NCBI GenBank assembly: GCA_036556695.1
Contig: DATBIY010000098.1
Span: 1 to 15,336, forward strand
Source of the DNA: DASSCW01 sp036556695
GTDB taxonomy: Bacteria; Chloroflexota; Limnocylindria; QHBO01
Reading direction: 5' to 3'
Length of the DNA stretch: 15,336 nucleotides
Shown here: positions 1 to 6,181 of the stretch, one piece after another
Layout: the number at the start of each line of letters is the position of its first letter
Numbering within the stretch: the first letter of the stretch is position 1
Notes under the pieces: model-generated
What the model saw: the letters and a program-made list of their open reading frames with translations, nothing else
Databases searched by the model: none
What the model was told of the DNA's origin: nothing
Position numbers and translations under genes: made by a program

Positions 1-107
1 GGATCGGGGTCGGTCAGGCCGCCCGGCTGGGGTCGTGCCGCGTGGTCGGCCAGGCGGCGGCGCACGCGCTCCAGGCGCTCCTGCTCGGAGGCAGTGGCGA
101 TGCTCAT
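1..107 (-). CDS. Unidentified protein, N-terminus only (cut by left edge)
   Basis: An ATG on the minus strand opens a frame that runs without a stop for 35 codons to the window edge. The visible protein begins MSIATASEQERLERVRRRLA and is charged and probably helical, followed by a Pro/Gly-rich stretch. The ATG overlaps the stop codon of the upstream fumarylacetoacetase-like gene in an ATGA arrangement (bases 107-104), which implies operon membership and translational coupling. Too little is visible to name a family. Because the upstream gene probably cleaves fumarylacetoacetate or a related compound, a role in the same catabolic route is possible, but this rests only on position. Confidence 0.6.
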   Translation of the reverse strand, partial: MSIATASEQERLERVRRRLADHAARPQPGGLTDPD

Positions 108-1123
108 GAGCGCACCGGCCGCTCGATCACGGGGGTGGCCAGCGTGCCCAGCCGCTCGACGCTGAGCGCCACCTCGTCGCCCGGCTGCAGCCAGCGGCCG
201 AGCTGCTCGTCCTTGATCTCAAGCAGGCAGCCGGTGCCCACCGTGCCGCTCCCAAGCAGCTCGCCGGGGCGCAGGGTCACGTCGGCGCTGGCGCGCGCGA
301 CCATCTGCCCGAAGCTGAAGGCGATGTCCGCCCAGGAGCCGCGGCTCAGCTCCTGCCCATTGACGGTGGCGGTCATGGCCAGATCGTAGCCGTGTTCGCG
401 GCGCGCGTCGGCCAGCTCGTCCGGCGTGACCAGCCAGGGGCCGATGGTGCTGGCGAAGTCCTTGCCCTTGGCCGGACCCAGGCGCACCGCTGTCTCCTCG
501 CGCTGCAGGTCCCGGGCGCTCCAGTCGTTGAAGATCATGTAGCCGCCGATGGCCTCCTCACCGCGCTCCGCCGCAAGGTCGCGCACCGGCGTGTCGATCA
601 GAGCGGCCACCTCCAGCTCGTAGTCCAGCTCGCTCGATGCCGCCGGGCACCACACCGGCTCTCCGGGACCGCGGATCTCCGACACGTTGCTGAAGTAGAA
701 GATCGGCAGCCGATACCACGCCTCGGGCACCGTGCCGCCGCGCCGCTCCCACATCGTCTTGACGTGGCGCTCGAAGGCGTAGAAGTCGCGCAGGCTGGGC
801 GGCCGCAGGACCGGCGGGCCGAAGGCCAGGTCGCCGGCATCCAGGATCGCCTCGTCATCGTCCGTGGCCGCGGCGTAGCCCTCCAGCACCTCGGCCAGCG
901 CCTCGACCCGCAGGCCGCGCGCCAGGTGGTCGTCCAGGGTGGTGATCTGCTGGCGAAAGAGGACCGAGTTGTGGGTGCGGCGCGGGTCCTCCACGACCAG
1001 GCTTTGGCGCGCCTCCTCGAGGTCCAGCCACGCCATCGGCTCAGGATTGGCGTCCCGGGCAGCCGCCAGCCGCCAGGGTGTGCCGGCGGGGGCGTTGCGC
1101 TCGCGAACGTGGGCGATCTTCAT
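104..1123 (-). CDS. Fumarylacetoacetate hydrolase family protein (fumarylacetoacetase-like)
   Basis: This 339-residue protein belongs to the FAH family, metal-dependent enzymes that cleave C-C bonds in acylpyruvates. Fumarylacetoacetase yields fumarate and acetoacetate in the last step of tyrosine breakdown. Residues corresponding to the catalytic and metal set of animal fumarylacetoacetase are visible: D113 and H120 in RDFYAFERH, E169 and E171 in YELEVA, D200 in FNDWSARD, K221 in GKDFASTIGPWL, and T294 in GSGTVG. The His in the DFYxFxxH segment favours true fumarylacetoacetase chemistry over the short FAHD1-type acylpyruvases. At 339 residues it lies between the short type (about 220) and animal enzymes (about 420). 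The ATG is preceded by TAGACT 9 bases upstream and no Shine-Dalgarno. The 4-hydroxyphenylpyruvate dioxygenase gene nearby supports a homogentisate-pathway role. A hydrolase of another acylpyruvate remains possible. Confidence 0.85.
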   Translation of the reverse strand: MKIAHVRERNAPAGTPWRLAAARDANPEPMAWLDLEEARQSLVVEDPRRTHNSVLFRQQITTLDDHLARGLRVEALAEVLEGYAAATDDDEAILDAGDLAFGPPVLRPPSLRDFYAFERHVKTMWERRGGTVPEAWYRLPIFYFSNVSEIRGPGEPVWCPAASSELDYELEVAALIDTPVRDLAAERGEEAIGGYMIFNDWSARDLQREETAVRLGPAKGKDFASTIGPWLVTPDELADARREHGYDLAMTATVNGQELSRGSWADIAFSFGQMVARASADVTLRPGELLGSGTVGTGCLLEIKDEQLGRWLQPGDEVALSVERLGTLATPVIERPVRS

Positions 1124-1132
1124 CGGCTTTCG

Positions 1133-1138
1133 AGTCTA
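1133..1138 (-). promoter_or_regulatory. Putative -10 hexamer (TAGACT) of the fumarylacetoacetase-like gene
   Basis: TAGACT lies on the minus strand 9 bases upstream of the ATG at 1123. Transcription would start within a few bases of the start codon, giving a leaderless or nearly leaderless mRNA. The same hexamer drives the divergent gene on the other strand. No -35 match is evident. Confidence 0.5.
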
Positions 1139-1169
1139 CCGTCCCGCCGCCTTCATCCCGGGCGACTCC

Positions 1170-1175
1170 TAGACT
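1170..1175 (+). promoter_or_regulatory. Putative -10 hexamer (TAGACT) of the flavin monooxygenase gene, leaderless
   Basis: TAGACT is followed by a 7-base spacer and then the GTG at 1183, so the transcript would begin at or next to the start codon. It supports choosing this GTG over the in-frame ATG at 1078, which would extend the gene through the divergent promoter and into the neighbouring gene. Confidence 0.55.
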
Positions 1176-1182
1176 TGACCGG

Positions 1183-2205
1183 GTGAAGCGCATCGGATTC
1201 CTGTCATTCGGCCACTGGTCGGAGTCGCCGCATTCGTCCACCCGGTCGGCCGCGGACGCGTTGCAGCAGTCAATTGAGCTGGCGGTCGCGGCGGAGGAGC
1301 TTGGCGCCGATGGCGCCTACTTCCGCGTCCACCACTTCGCGCGCCAGCTGGCCTCGCCGTTCCCGCTGCTGGCGGCCATCGGCGCGCGGACCAGCCGCAT
1401 CGAGATCGGCACCGCGGTCATCGACATGCGCTACGAGAACCCGTTCTACATGGTCGAGGACGCCGCCGCGGCGGACCTCATTGCCGGAGGCCGGTTGCAG
1501 CTGGGGATCAGCCGCGGGTCGCCGGAGCAGGTGATCGACGGCTACCGGCACTTCGGTTACGTCCCACAGGAGGACGAGGACGATGGCGCCATGGCGCGCC
1601 GCCACGCCCAGGTCTTCCTGCAGCTGCTATCCGGCGATGGCTTTGCCCAGCCCAATCCCAGGCCGATGTTTCCCAACCCACCGGGACTCCTGCGGCTGGA
1701 GCCGCACTCGCCCGGCCTGCGCGACCGGATCTGGTGGGGCTCGGCCACGAACGCCACCGCCGAGTGGGCGGCGCGGCTGGGCATGAACATGCAGACCTCG
1801 ACCCTCAAGTTCGACGAGTCGGGGCAGCCGCTGCACATCCAGCAGACGGAGCAGATCACCGCCTTCCGCGAGGCGTGGAAGGCGGCCGGCCACCAGCGCG
1901 AGCCGCGCGTCTCGGTCAGCCGCAGCATCTTCCCGCTGGTCGACGACCGCGACATCGCCTACTTCGGGCGGGGTGGCGAGGATCGCGACCAGATCGGCTA
2001 CATCGACGAGACGACGCGCGCCGTGTTCGGGCGCACCTATTCCGGCCCGCCGGACCAGCTGGTCGAGTTGCTGCGTGCCGACACAGCGATCGAGGCAGCC
2101 GACACGCTGCTGCTAACGGTCCCTAACCAGCTGGGCGTGGACTACAACGCCCACGTCATCGAGAGCGTCCTGAAGTACCTCGCTCCGGAGCTGGGCTGGC
2201 GCTGA
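1183..2205 (+). CDS. LLM-class (luciferase-like) flavin-dependent monooxygenase
   Basis: The 340-residue protein has the bacterial-luciferase TIM-barrel pattern: a first beta strand KRIGFLSFG, the segment EELGADGAYFRVHHF that in this family follows the first helix, then TSRIEIGTAVIDMRYENPF and a GGRLQLGISRGSPEQVIDG segment. These enzymes use reduced flavin (FMNH2 or F420H2) and oxygen to oxidise varied organic substrates; the substrate cannot be read from sequence. The frame is open upstream to 1078, but similarity to the family begins at this GTG, and a TAGACT sits 7 bases before it. It is divergent from the fumarylacetoacetase-like gene with only 59 bases between starts, so the two may be co-regulated. 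The length fits the family. I see no sign of damage. Confidence 0.85.
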   Translation: MKRIGFLSFGHWSESPHSSTRSAADALQQSIELAVAAEELGADGAYFRVHHFARQLASPFPLLAAIGARTSRIEIGTAVIDMRYENPFYMVEDAAAADLIAGGRLQLGISRGSPEQVIDGYRHFGYVPQEDEDDGAMARRHAQVFLQLLSGDGFAQPNPRPMFPNPPGLLRLEPHSPGLRDRIWWGSATNATAEWAARLGMNMQTSTLKFDESGQPLHIQQTEQITAFREAWKAAGHQREPRVSVSRSIFPLVDDRDIAYFGRGGEDRDQIGYIDETTRAVFGRTYSGPPDQLVELLRADTAIEAADTLLLTVPNQLGVDYNAHVIESVLKYLAPELGWR

Positions 2206-2214
2206 CGGTGCGGC

Positions 2215-2237
2215 CGGGCCGTGGTCGGATCGGCCCG
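2215..2237 (+). terminator. Possible GC hairpin after the flavin monooxygenase gene
   Basis: A perfect 7-base inverted repeat, CGGGCCG and CGGCCCG, flanks a 9-base loop starting 10 bases after the TGA stop. No run of T follows, so it could only be a weak or factor-assisted terminator. In DNA this rich in G and C such a repeat could also arise by chance. Confidence 0.3.
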
Positions 2238-2241
2238 CGAG

Positions 2242-2264
2242 GGCCGAACAAAGAGGCCGAACAA
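2242..2264 (+). repeat. 10-bp direct repeat GGCCGAACAA, two copies
   Basis: GGCCGAACAA occurs at 2242-2251 and again at 2255-2264, a 13-base period, in the spacer between the flavin monooxygenase and the cupin-cyclase gene. Its A-rich ends stand out against the surrounding G+C-rich sequence. It may be part of a regulatory region for the downstream gene; no protein can be assigned. Confidence 0.5.
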
Positions 2265-2323
2265 TATGACGGCGGGGTTATGGAAATGACCGGTTTGCGT
2301 CGAAACCAGCCCGTTTCATGACT

Positions 2324-2377
2324 CCCAGTTATGCGGATGGCGCGTTTTGGCCGGAATCAGTCATTCCCATAACTGGG
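2324..2377. repeat. Inverted repeat (CCCAGTTATG / CATAACTGGG) upstream of the cupin-cyclase gene
   Basis: CCCAGTTATG at 2324-2333 is the exact reverse complement of CATAACTGGG at 2368-2377, with 34 bases between. Counting flanking bases, 14 of 17 positions match. Each arm also has an internal partial dyad, CCCA-N4-TGGG, exact in the right arm and with one mismatch in the left. A related GGGGTTATGGAAATGA lies at 2274-2289 and GTTATG recurs at 2380-2385. A separate small hairpin, GGTTT-N6-AAACC, is at 2292-2307. This looks like an operator cluster or a decayed palindromic element. No T run follows, so a terminator is unlikely. Confidence 0.55.
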
Positions 2378-2444
2378 CTGTTATGTCGGAGCGCCGAAGG
2401 CGTTCCCTTGCTCAACAACGGTCAGCGCCGCGAGAATGCCGGCA

Positions 2445-3302
2445 ATGGCCCGCTTCCAGCACAAGCGCGTGGACCAGCCCGACGAGATCCGGCCCTTCCC
2501 GCTGGGGAGCACGGAGATCTTCGAGATGGACGACTTCGTGATCGGCCGGATGACGATGGAGCCTGGCTGGCGTTGGACGAAGGACGTGCGGCCCATCGCG
2601 GGCACCGAGCGCTGCATGTACCACCACCTGGGCTACTGCCTCAGCGGCACGCTCAACGTCGAGTACGAGGACGGCACGACCGGCGCGGTGCACGCCGGCG
2701 AGATGTTCGAGCTGCCGCCCGGTCATGAGGCGTGGGTCGACGGCGATGAGCCGTGGGTGGCGATCGACTTCCGGGGAGCCCGCTCCTACGCGCGACCGGT
2801 GGCGGCCAGCGCCGACCGCATCCTGGCCACCGTGCTGTTCACCGACATCGTCGACTCGACCGAGCAGCTGCGGGCGGTGGGCGACACGGCGTGGCGCGAC
2901 CTGGTCGGCCAGCACAACGAGACGACCAAGTTCGAGCTGGACCGCCATCGGGGCCGGCTGATCAAGCAGACCGGCGACGGGATCATCGCGCTGTTCGACG
3001 GGGCGGCCCGGGCGGTGGAGTGCGCCGCGGCCATCGCGGCCCGGGTCCAGACCATCGGCCTCCAGATCCGGGCGGGGCTGCATACCGGCGAGGTGGAGCT
3101 GGTGCCGGAGGACGTGCGTGGCGTAGCCGTGCACCTCGCTTCGCGCATCATGAACGAGGCGGCAGCGGGCGAGGTGCTGGTCTCCAGCGTGACGCGCGAG
3201 CTGCTGGCGGGGTCACACCTCAGCTTCGAGTCGCGAGGCCGTCACCGGCTCAAGGGCATCGACGGCGACCGGGAGCTGTTCGCGCTGGTCGGCTACCACT
3301 AG
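2445..3302 (+). CDS. Cupin domain fused to class III adenylate/guanylate cyclase domain
   Basis: The 285-residue protein has a cupin-like beta barrel at about residues 30-112 (HHLGYCLSGTLNVEYEDG, then an acidic GEMFELPPGHEAWVDGDEP segment) and a class III cyclase homology domain at about 125-285. The cyclase keeps both metal aspartates, D134 and D137 in FTDIVDSTE, the purine-contacting lysine K174 in IKQTGDGIIALF, D223 in EDVRG and R234. The usual transition-state Asn of the NxxxR motif is His at 230 (VHLASR). The cupin could sense a small ligand and control cyclic nucleotide synthesis, but this is inference. There is no membrane segment, so it should be cytosolic. An in-frame ATG at 2436 would add three residues. 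I prefer 2445 by family resemblance. The stop lies 3 bases from that of the convergent dioxygenase gene. Confidence 0.85.
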   Translation: MARFQHKRVDQPDEIRPFPLGSTEIFEMDDFVIGRMTMEPGWRWTKDVRPIAGTERCMYHHLGYCLSGTLNVEYEDGTTGAVHAGEMFELPPGHEAWVDGDEPWVAIDFRGARSYARPVAASADRILATVLFTDIVDSTEQLRAVGDTAWRDLVGQHNETTKFELDRHRGRLIKQTGDGIIALFDGAARAVECAAAIAARVQTIGLQIRAGLHTGEVELVPEDVRGVAVHLASRIMNEAAAGEVLVSSVTRELLAGSHLSFESRGRHRLKGIDGDRELFALVGYH

Positions 3303-3305
3303 CGC

Positions 3306-4472
3306 CTAGAGGTTGCCGCGGCGCTCCTGCTCGCGCTCGATGGCCTCGAACAGCGCCTTGAAGTTGCCGACGCCGAAGCCACGGGAGCCGTGGCGCTCGA
3401 TGATCTCGAAGAAGAATGTCGGCCGATCCTGCACCGGCTTGGTGAAGATCTGGAGCAGGTAGCCCTCCTCGTCGCGATCGGCCTCGATGCCCAGCTCCTC
3501 CAGGACGTCCATCGGCACACCCACGTCGCCCACCCGGTCAGGCAGCGCCTCGTAGTAGGCGTGCGGCAGGCCCAGGAACTCGATGCCGCGCTCGCGCAGC
3601 GCGCGCACCGTGCCGACGATGTCCTCGGTACGCAGCGCGATGTGCTGCGTGCCCGCGTCCAGGTAGTAATCGAGGAACTCCTGGATCTGGCTCTTCTTCT
3701 TGCCCTCGGCCGGCTCGTTGATCGGGAACTTGACCCGGCCGTTGCCGTTGGTCATGACCTTGGACATCAGCGCCGAGTACTCGGTGTGGATGACCTTGTC
3801 GTCGTAGTGGATCAGCTGGCTGAAGCCCAGCACATCGCGGTAGAAGTCGACGAAGCGGTTCATGTCGCCGAGCTCGACGTTGCCGACGCAGTGGTCGACC
3901 TCCAGCAGCACCTGGCCGCTGGGCGCGGCTGCCGGCTTCCGCACCTTGTGATAGCCCGGGGCGAAGGTGCCGGCGTAGTCGCTGCGGTCGACGAAGCTGT
4001 GGATGACCTCGCCATAGGTGTGGATCGCGCTGCGGCGCAACACGCCCTTCTGGCCCTGGATCTCGCTGGGCTCCATGGCGGACTGGGCTCCGCGCGACGT
4101 GGTCTCGCGCCAGGCGGACTCGACGTCATCCACCGCGAAGGCGATGTCGTGCACCCCGTCGCCGTGCTTGTGGACGTGCCGGGCGATCTCCGAGTCCGGC
4201 GACAGCGGGGCGGTGAACACGAAGCGGATCTCGTTCTGGACCATGACGTAGCTGGCCCGATCCCGCACCCCCGTTTCCAGGCCGGCGTAGGCCACCGGGG
4301 AAAAGCCCCACAGCGCGCGGTAGTAGTGCGCCGCCTGCTTGGCGTTGCCGACCCAGAACTCGATGTGATCGATGCCCTTCAGCGGCAGGAAGTCCTGCGC
4401 CTCGGCCGCCGCGTTGGGGTTGACGACGGCGCCCGCCTGGTTCGCGGCGCCGCGGCTGATGGTCTCCGTCAT
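3306..4472 (-). CDS. hpd: 4-hydroxyphenylpyruvate dioxygenase
   Basis: This 388-residue enzyme would convert 4-hydroxyphenylpyruvate to homogentisate with Fe(II) and O2, the committed step of aerobic tyrosine breakdown. It has the two vicinal-oxygen-chelate halves of the family: the N-terminal half opens with GIDHIEFWVGNAKQAAHYY near residue 33, and the catalytic C-terminal half opens with VDHCVGNVELGDMNRFVDFY near 192. The iron ligands are visible as H194, H277 (TQHIAL) and E356 (FFFEIIER), followed by the typical HGSRGFGVGNFKALFEAIE tail. The length is normal. The frame is open 16 codons further upstream, but TAGACT 7 bases before the ATG at 4472 supports the shorter start and leaderless translation. 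Closely related 4-hydroxymandelate synthases share this fold, but the fumarylacetoacetase-like gene nearby favours tyrosine degradation. Confidence 0.93.
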   Translation of the reverse strand: MTETISRGAANQAGAVVNPNAAAEAQDFLPLKGIDHIEFWVGNAKQAAHYYRALWGFSPVAYAGLETGVRDRASYVMVQNEIRFVFTAPLSPDSEIARHVHKHGDGVHDIAFAVDDVESAWRETTSRGAQSAMEPSEIQGQKGVLRRSAIHTYGEVIHSFVDRSDYAGTFAPGYHKVRKPAAAPSGQVLLEVDHCVGNVELGDMNRFVDFYRDVLGFSQLIHYDDKVIHTEYSALMSKVMTNGNGRVKFPINEPAEGKKKSQIQEFLDYYLDAGTQHIALRTEDIVGTVRALRERGIEFLGLPHAYYEALPDRVGDVGVPMDVLEELGIEADRDEEGYLLQIFTKPVQDRPTFFFEIIERHGSRGFGVGNFKALFEAIEREQERRGNL

Positions 4473-4479
4473 GCCTCCG

Positions 4480-4485
4480 AGTCTA
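4480..4485 (-). promoter_or_regulatory. Putative -10 hexamer (TAGACT) of hpd, leaderless
   Basis: TAGACT on the minus strand is separated by exactly 7 bases from the ATG at 4472. The hexamer and spacing are identical to those of the flavin monooxygenase gene at 1170-1183. No Shine-Dalgarno is present. The divergent HAD gene starts 34 bases beyond it. Confidence 0.55.
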
Positions 4486-4518
4486 CACCGCGCCCTCGGC
4501 GGCATCGGCTCTGCGACC

Positions 4519-5223
4519 ATGGGCGACGTGGACTACGACGCGGTCTTCCTGGATGCCGGCGGCGTGCTGGTGCTGCCCAACGTCGACGTCCTGGCCGATG
4601 CGCTGGCGACCACGGGAATCGAGCTGCAGGGTGACCAGGAGGATCTGAACCGGGCGCACTACGTGGCCATGCGCGCCATCGACACCGCGCCGACCGGCCC
4701 AGCGCCCGACTACCTGGCGGAGATCCTGCGGGCGATGGGCCTGGGCGCCGATGCGCTGCCTGCCGCCACCGAGGCATTGGCGGTCCTGACGCGCATCCCC
4801 GCGTCGAAGTCGTGGAACGTCGTGCTGGCCGGAACGCTGGCCGGACTGCGCGCCCTGGAGGCAACCGGCGTGAGGCTGGCCGTGGTCAGCAACTCGGACG
4901 GCACGGTCGAGGACTCGCTGCGCGACCTGGGGCTGTGCCAGGTCGGCGAGGGCAGCGGGGTAAGGATGTGCGTGGTCATCGACTCGTTCGTGGTCGAGGC
5001 CCACAAGCCGATGCCCGAGATCTTCAGCCATGCGCTGGCCGCCGCGGGCTCCCGTCCGGAGCGGACGCTGCACGTGGGCGACGGCGTGCGGTACGACGTG
5101 GAGGGCGCGCGGGCGGCCGGCATCGCGCCGATGCACTTCGATCCGTATCGGCTGTGCGAGATGGACGACCATCCGCATGTCGCCACGTTATCGGCCCTGG
5201 CGGACGGCCCGGGCAGCGCCTGA
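4519..5223 (+). CDS. HAD-superfamily hydrolase, probable phosphatase or dehalogenase-like
   Basis: The 234-residue protein has all four HAD motifs: motif I FLDAGGVL with nucleophile D12, motif II VVSNSDG with S124 or S126, motif III K163 in AHKPMPEIF, and motif IV GDGVRYDVEGARAAG with D188 and D193. The second aspartate of the phosphatase motif DxD is replaced by glycine (DAG), a pattern of some HAD branches that affects the general acid, so phosphatase activity is not assured. The region between motifs I and II forms a small helical cap. Substrate is unknown. The ATG at 4519 is favoured because the protein then begins 10 residues before the nucleophile; a GTG at 4528 is also possible. It is divergent from hpd (46 bases between starts) and its stop lies 3 bases from the convergent phosphorylase gene. 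Confidence 0.82.
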   Translation: MGDVDYDAVFLDAGGVLVLPNVDVLADALATTGIELQGDQEDLNRAHYVAMRAIDTAPTGPAPDYLAEILRAMGLGADALPAATEALAVLTRIPASKSWNVVLAGTLAGLRALEATGVRLAVVSNSDGTVEDSLRDLGLCQVGEGSGVRMCVVIDSFVVEAHKPMPEIFSHALAAAGSRPERTLHVGDGVRYDVEGARAAGIAPMHFDPYRLCEMDDHPHVATLSALADGPGSA

Positions 5224-5226
5224 GGC

Positions 5227-5976
5227 CTAGCCCCCAGCGTCCGAGCTGACATCGCGAGCGGCGAGCAGCGCAACCTCGATCATGCGGTCGACCGCCGCGC
5301 CCAGCTCCTCGGGGGAGAGGTAGGTCTCCTCGGTGGTGACCCTCTCGGACAGGACGTCCGAGACGGTCAGCACACAGGCCGCTTGCACGCCTTCCCGGGC
5401 GGCGAGGTAGAACAGCGCGGAGGCCTCCATCTCGAACGCGAGCACTCCACGGCTGCGCCACTTGGCGGCGTAGTCGGGATCGGTGTTGTAGAAGACGTCG
5501 ACCGATGCCACCGATCCGACGCGGATGGGAATCCGCGCCTCCTGGGCGGCGTGGAAGATGGCGTGGGTCAGCGCCCAGTCGGCCGTGGGCGCGTAGGGAT
5601 CGCCGTGCAGATACGTGCGGGTGGCGCCATCCGCGGGCGTGGCGGCCAGCGCCAGCACCATGTCGCCGGTCCTGATGCCGGGAGCGATGCCGCCGCAGGT
5701 GCCCACCCGGATGAGCTGCTTCGCGCCGAGGCGCAGCAGCTCCTCGGCCACGATCGAGAAGCTGGGCGTGCCCATGCCGCTGGTCTGGACGCTGACCGGG
5801 TGGCCCTGGTACGTGCCGGTCCAGCCCAGGAGGCCTCGGTTGGCGTTGACCTGCCGGGCTCCGTCAGGGCCTCCGTCGAAGCGCGCGGCGATCTTGCGGG
5901 CGCGCTCAGGGTCGCCGGGAAGCAGGACCAGCGGGGCGTAGTCGCCCGGCTCGGCGTGGAGATGGATCTGGGGCAT
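5227..5976 (-). CDS. deoD: Purine nucleoside phosphorylase, DeoD type
   Basis: This 249-residue protein belongs to nucleoside phosphorylase family 1. It would cleave purine (deoxy)ribonucleosides with phosphate to free base and (deoxy)ribose 1-phosphate in the cytosol. Recognisable segments are VLLPGDPERARKIA near residue 17 (phosphate-binding glycine and R24), SGMGTPS near 66, IRVGTCGGI near 89 (R90), FEMEAS at 181-186 with the ribose-binding E182 and E184, and TVSD with D207 matching the catalytic Asp204 of E. coli DeoD. That Asp favours purine over uridine substrates. The length fits the hexameric class. The start is supported by TACCCT 9 bases upstream. A methylthioadenosine or broader nucleoside role cannot be excluded. 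The nucleoside hydrolase at the right end of the window is a second nucleoside-cleaving enzyme. Confidence 0.88.
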   Translation of the reverse strand: MPQIHLHAEPGDYAPLVLLPGDPERARKIAARFDGGPDGARQVNANRGLLGWTGTYQGHPVSVQTSGMGTPSFSIVAEELLRLGAKQLIRVGTCGGIAPGIRTGDMVLALAATPADGATRTYLHGDPYAPTADWALTHAIFHAAQEARIPIRVGSVASVDVFYNTDPDYAAKWRSRGVLAFEMEASALFYLAAREGVQAACVLTVSDVLSERVTTEETYLSPEELGAAVDRMIEVALLAARDVSSDAGG

Positions 5977-5985
5977 GCGCGTCGT

Positions 5986-5991
5986 AGGGTA
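5986..5991 (-). promoter_or_regulatory. Putative -10 hexamer (TACCCT) of the purine phosphorylase gene
   Basis: TACCCT on the minus strand lies 9 bases upstream of the ATG at 5976, the same distance as for the fumarylacetoacetase-like gene. It fits TAnnnT but is the weakest member of the set. No Shine-Dalgarno is seen before this ATG. Confidence 0.35.
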
Positions 5992-6165
5992 CCGCCAGCG
6001 CGCTCAACCGGCTCTGCGACGTCCTCGTGGCGCGGGTGGGTCGGTGCGCCGGTGCACCGCTTGGACTGGCACTGCGTTTGCGGGTCTGGCTCGTCCGGAG
6101 CAGCATCGTTGCTCACGCCGCGGACGGCAGGCGTCACAGCCTGGCGCCGGTCCGCCGGTCGCAGC

Positions 6166-6174
6166 AGGAGGAGA
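6166..6174 (+). promoter_or_regulatory. Strong Shine-Dalgarno (AGGAGGAGA) deciding a GTG start
   Basis: AGGAGGAGA stands 7 bases before the GTG at 6182. It is one of only two clear Shine-Dalgarno sequences in the window and fixes the start of the exported PhoX-like protein, although the frame is open upstream to 5975. Confidence 0.75.
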
Positions 6175-6181
6175 CCGCAAC

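Noticed and set aside
3390..4634. Plus-strand open frame of 414 codons opposite hpd
   Set aside because: It mirrors the dioxygenase gene, has no family motifs, and its Val/Ala/Leu/Arg-rich composition is what the antisense of G+C-rich coding sequence gives.
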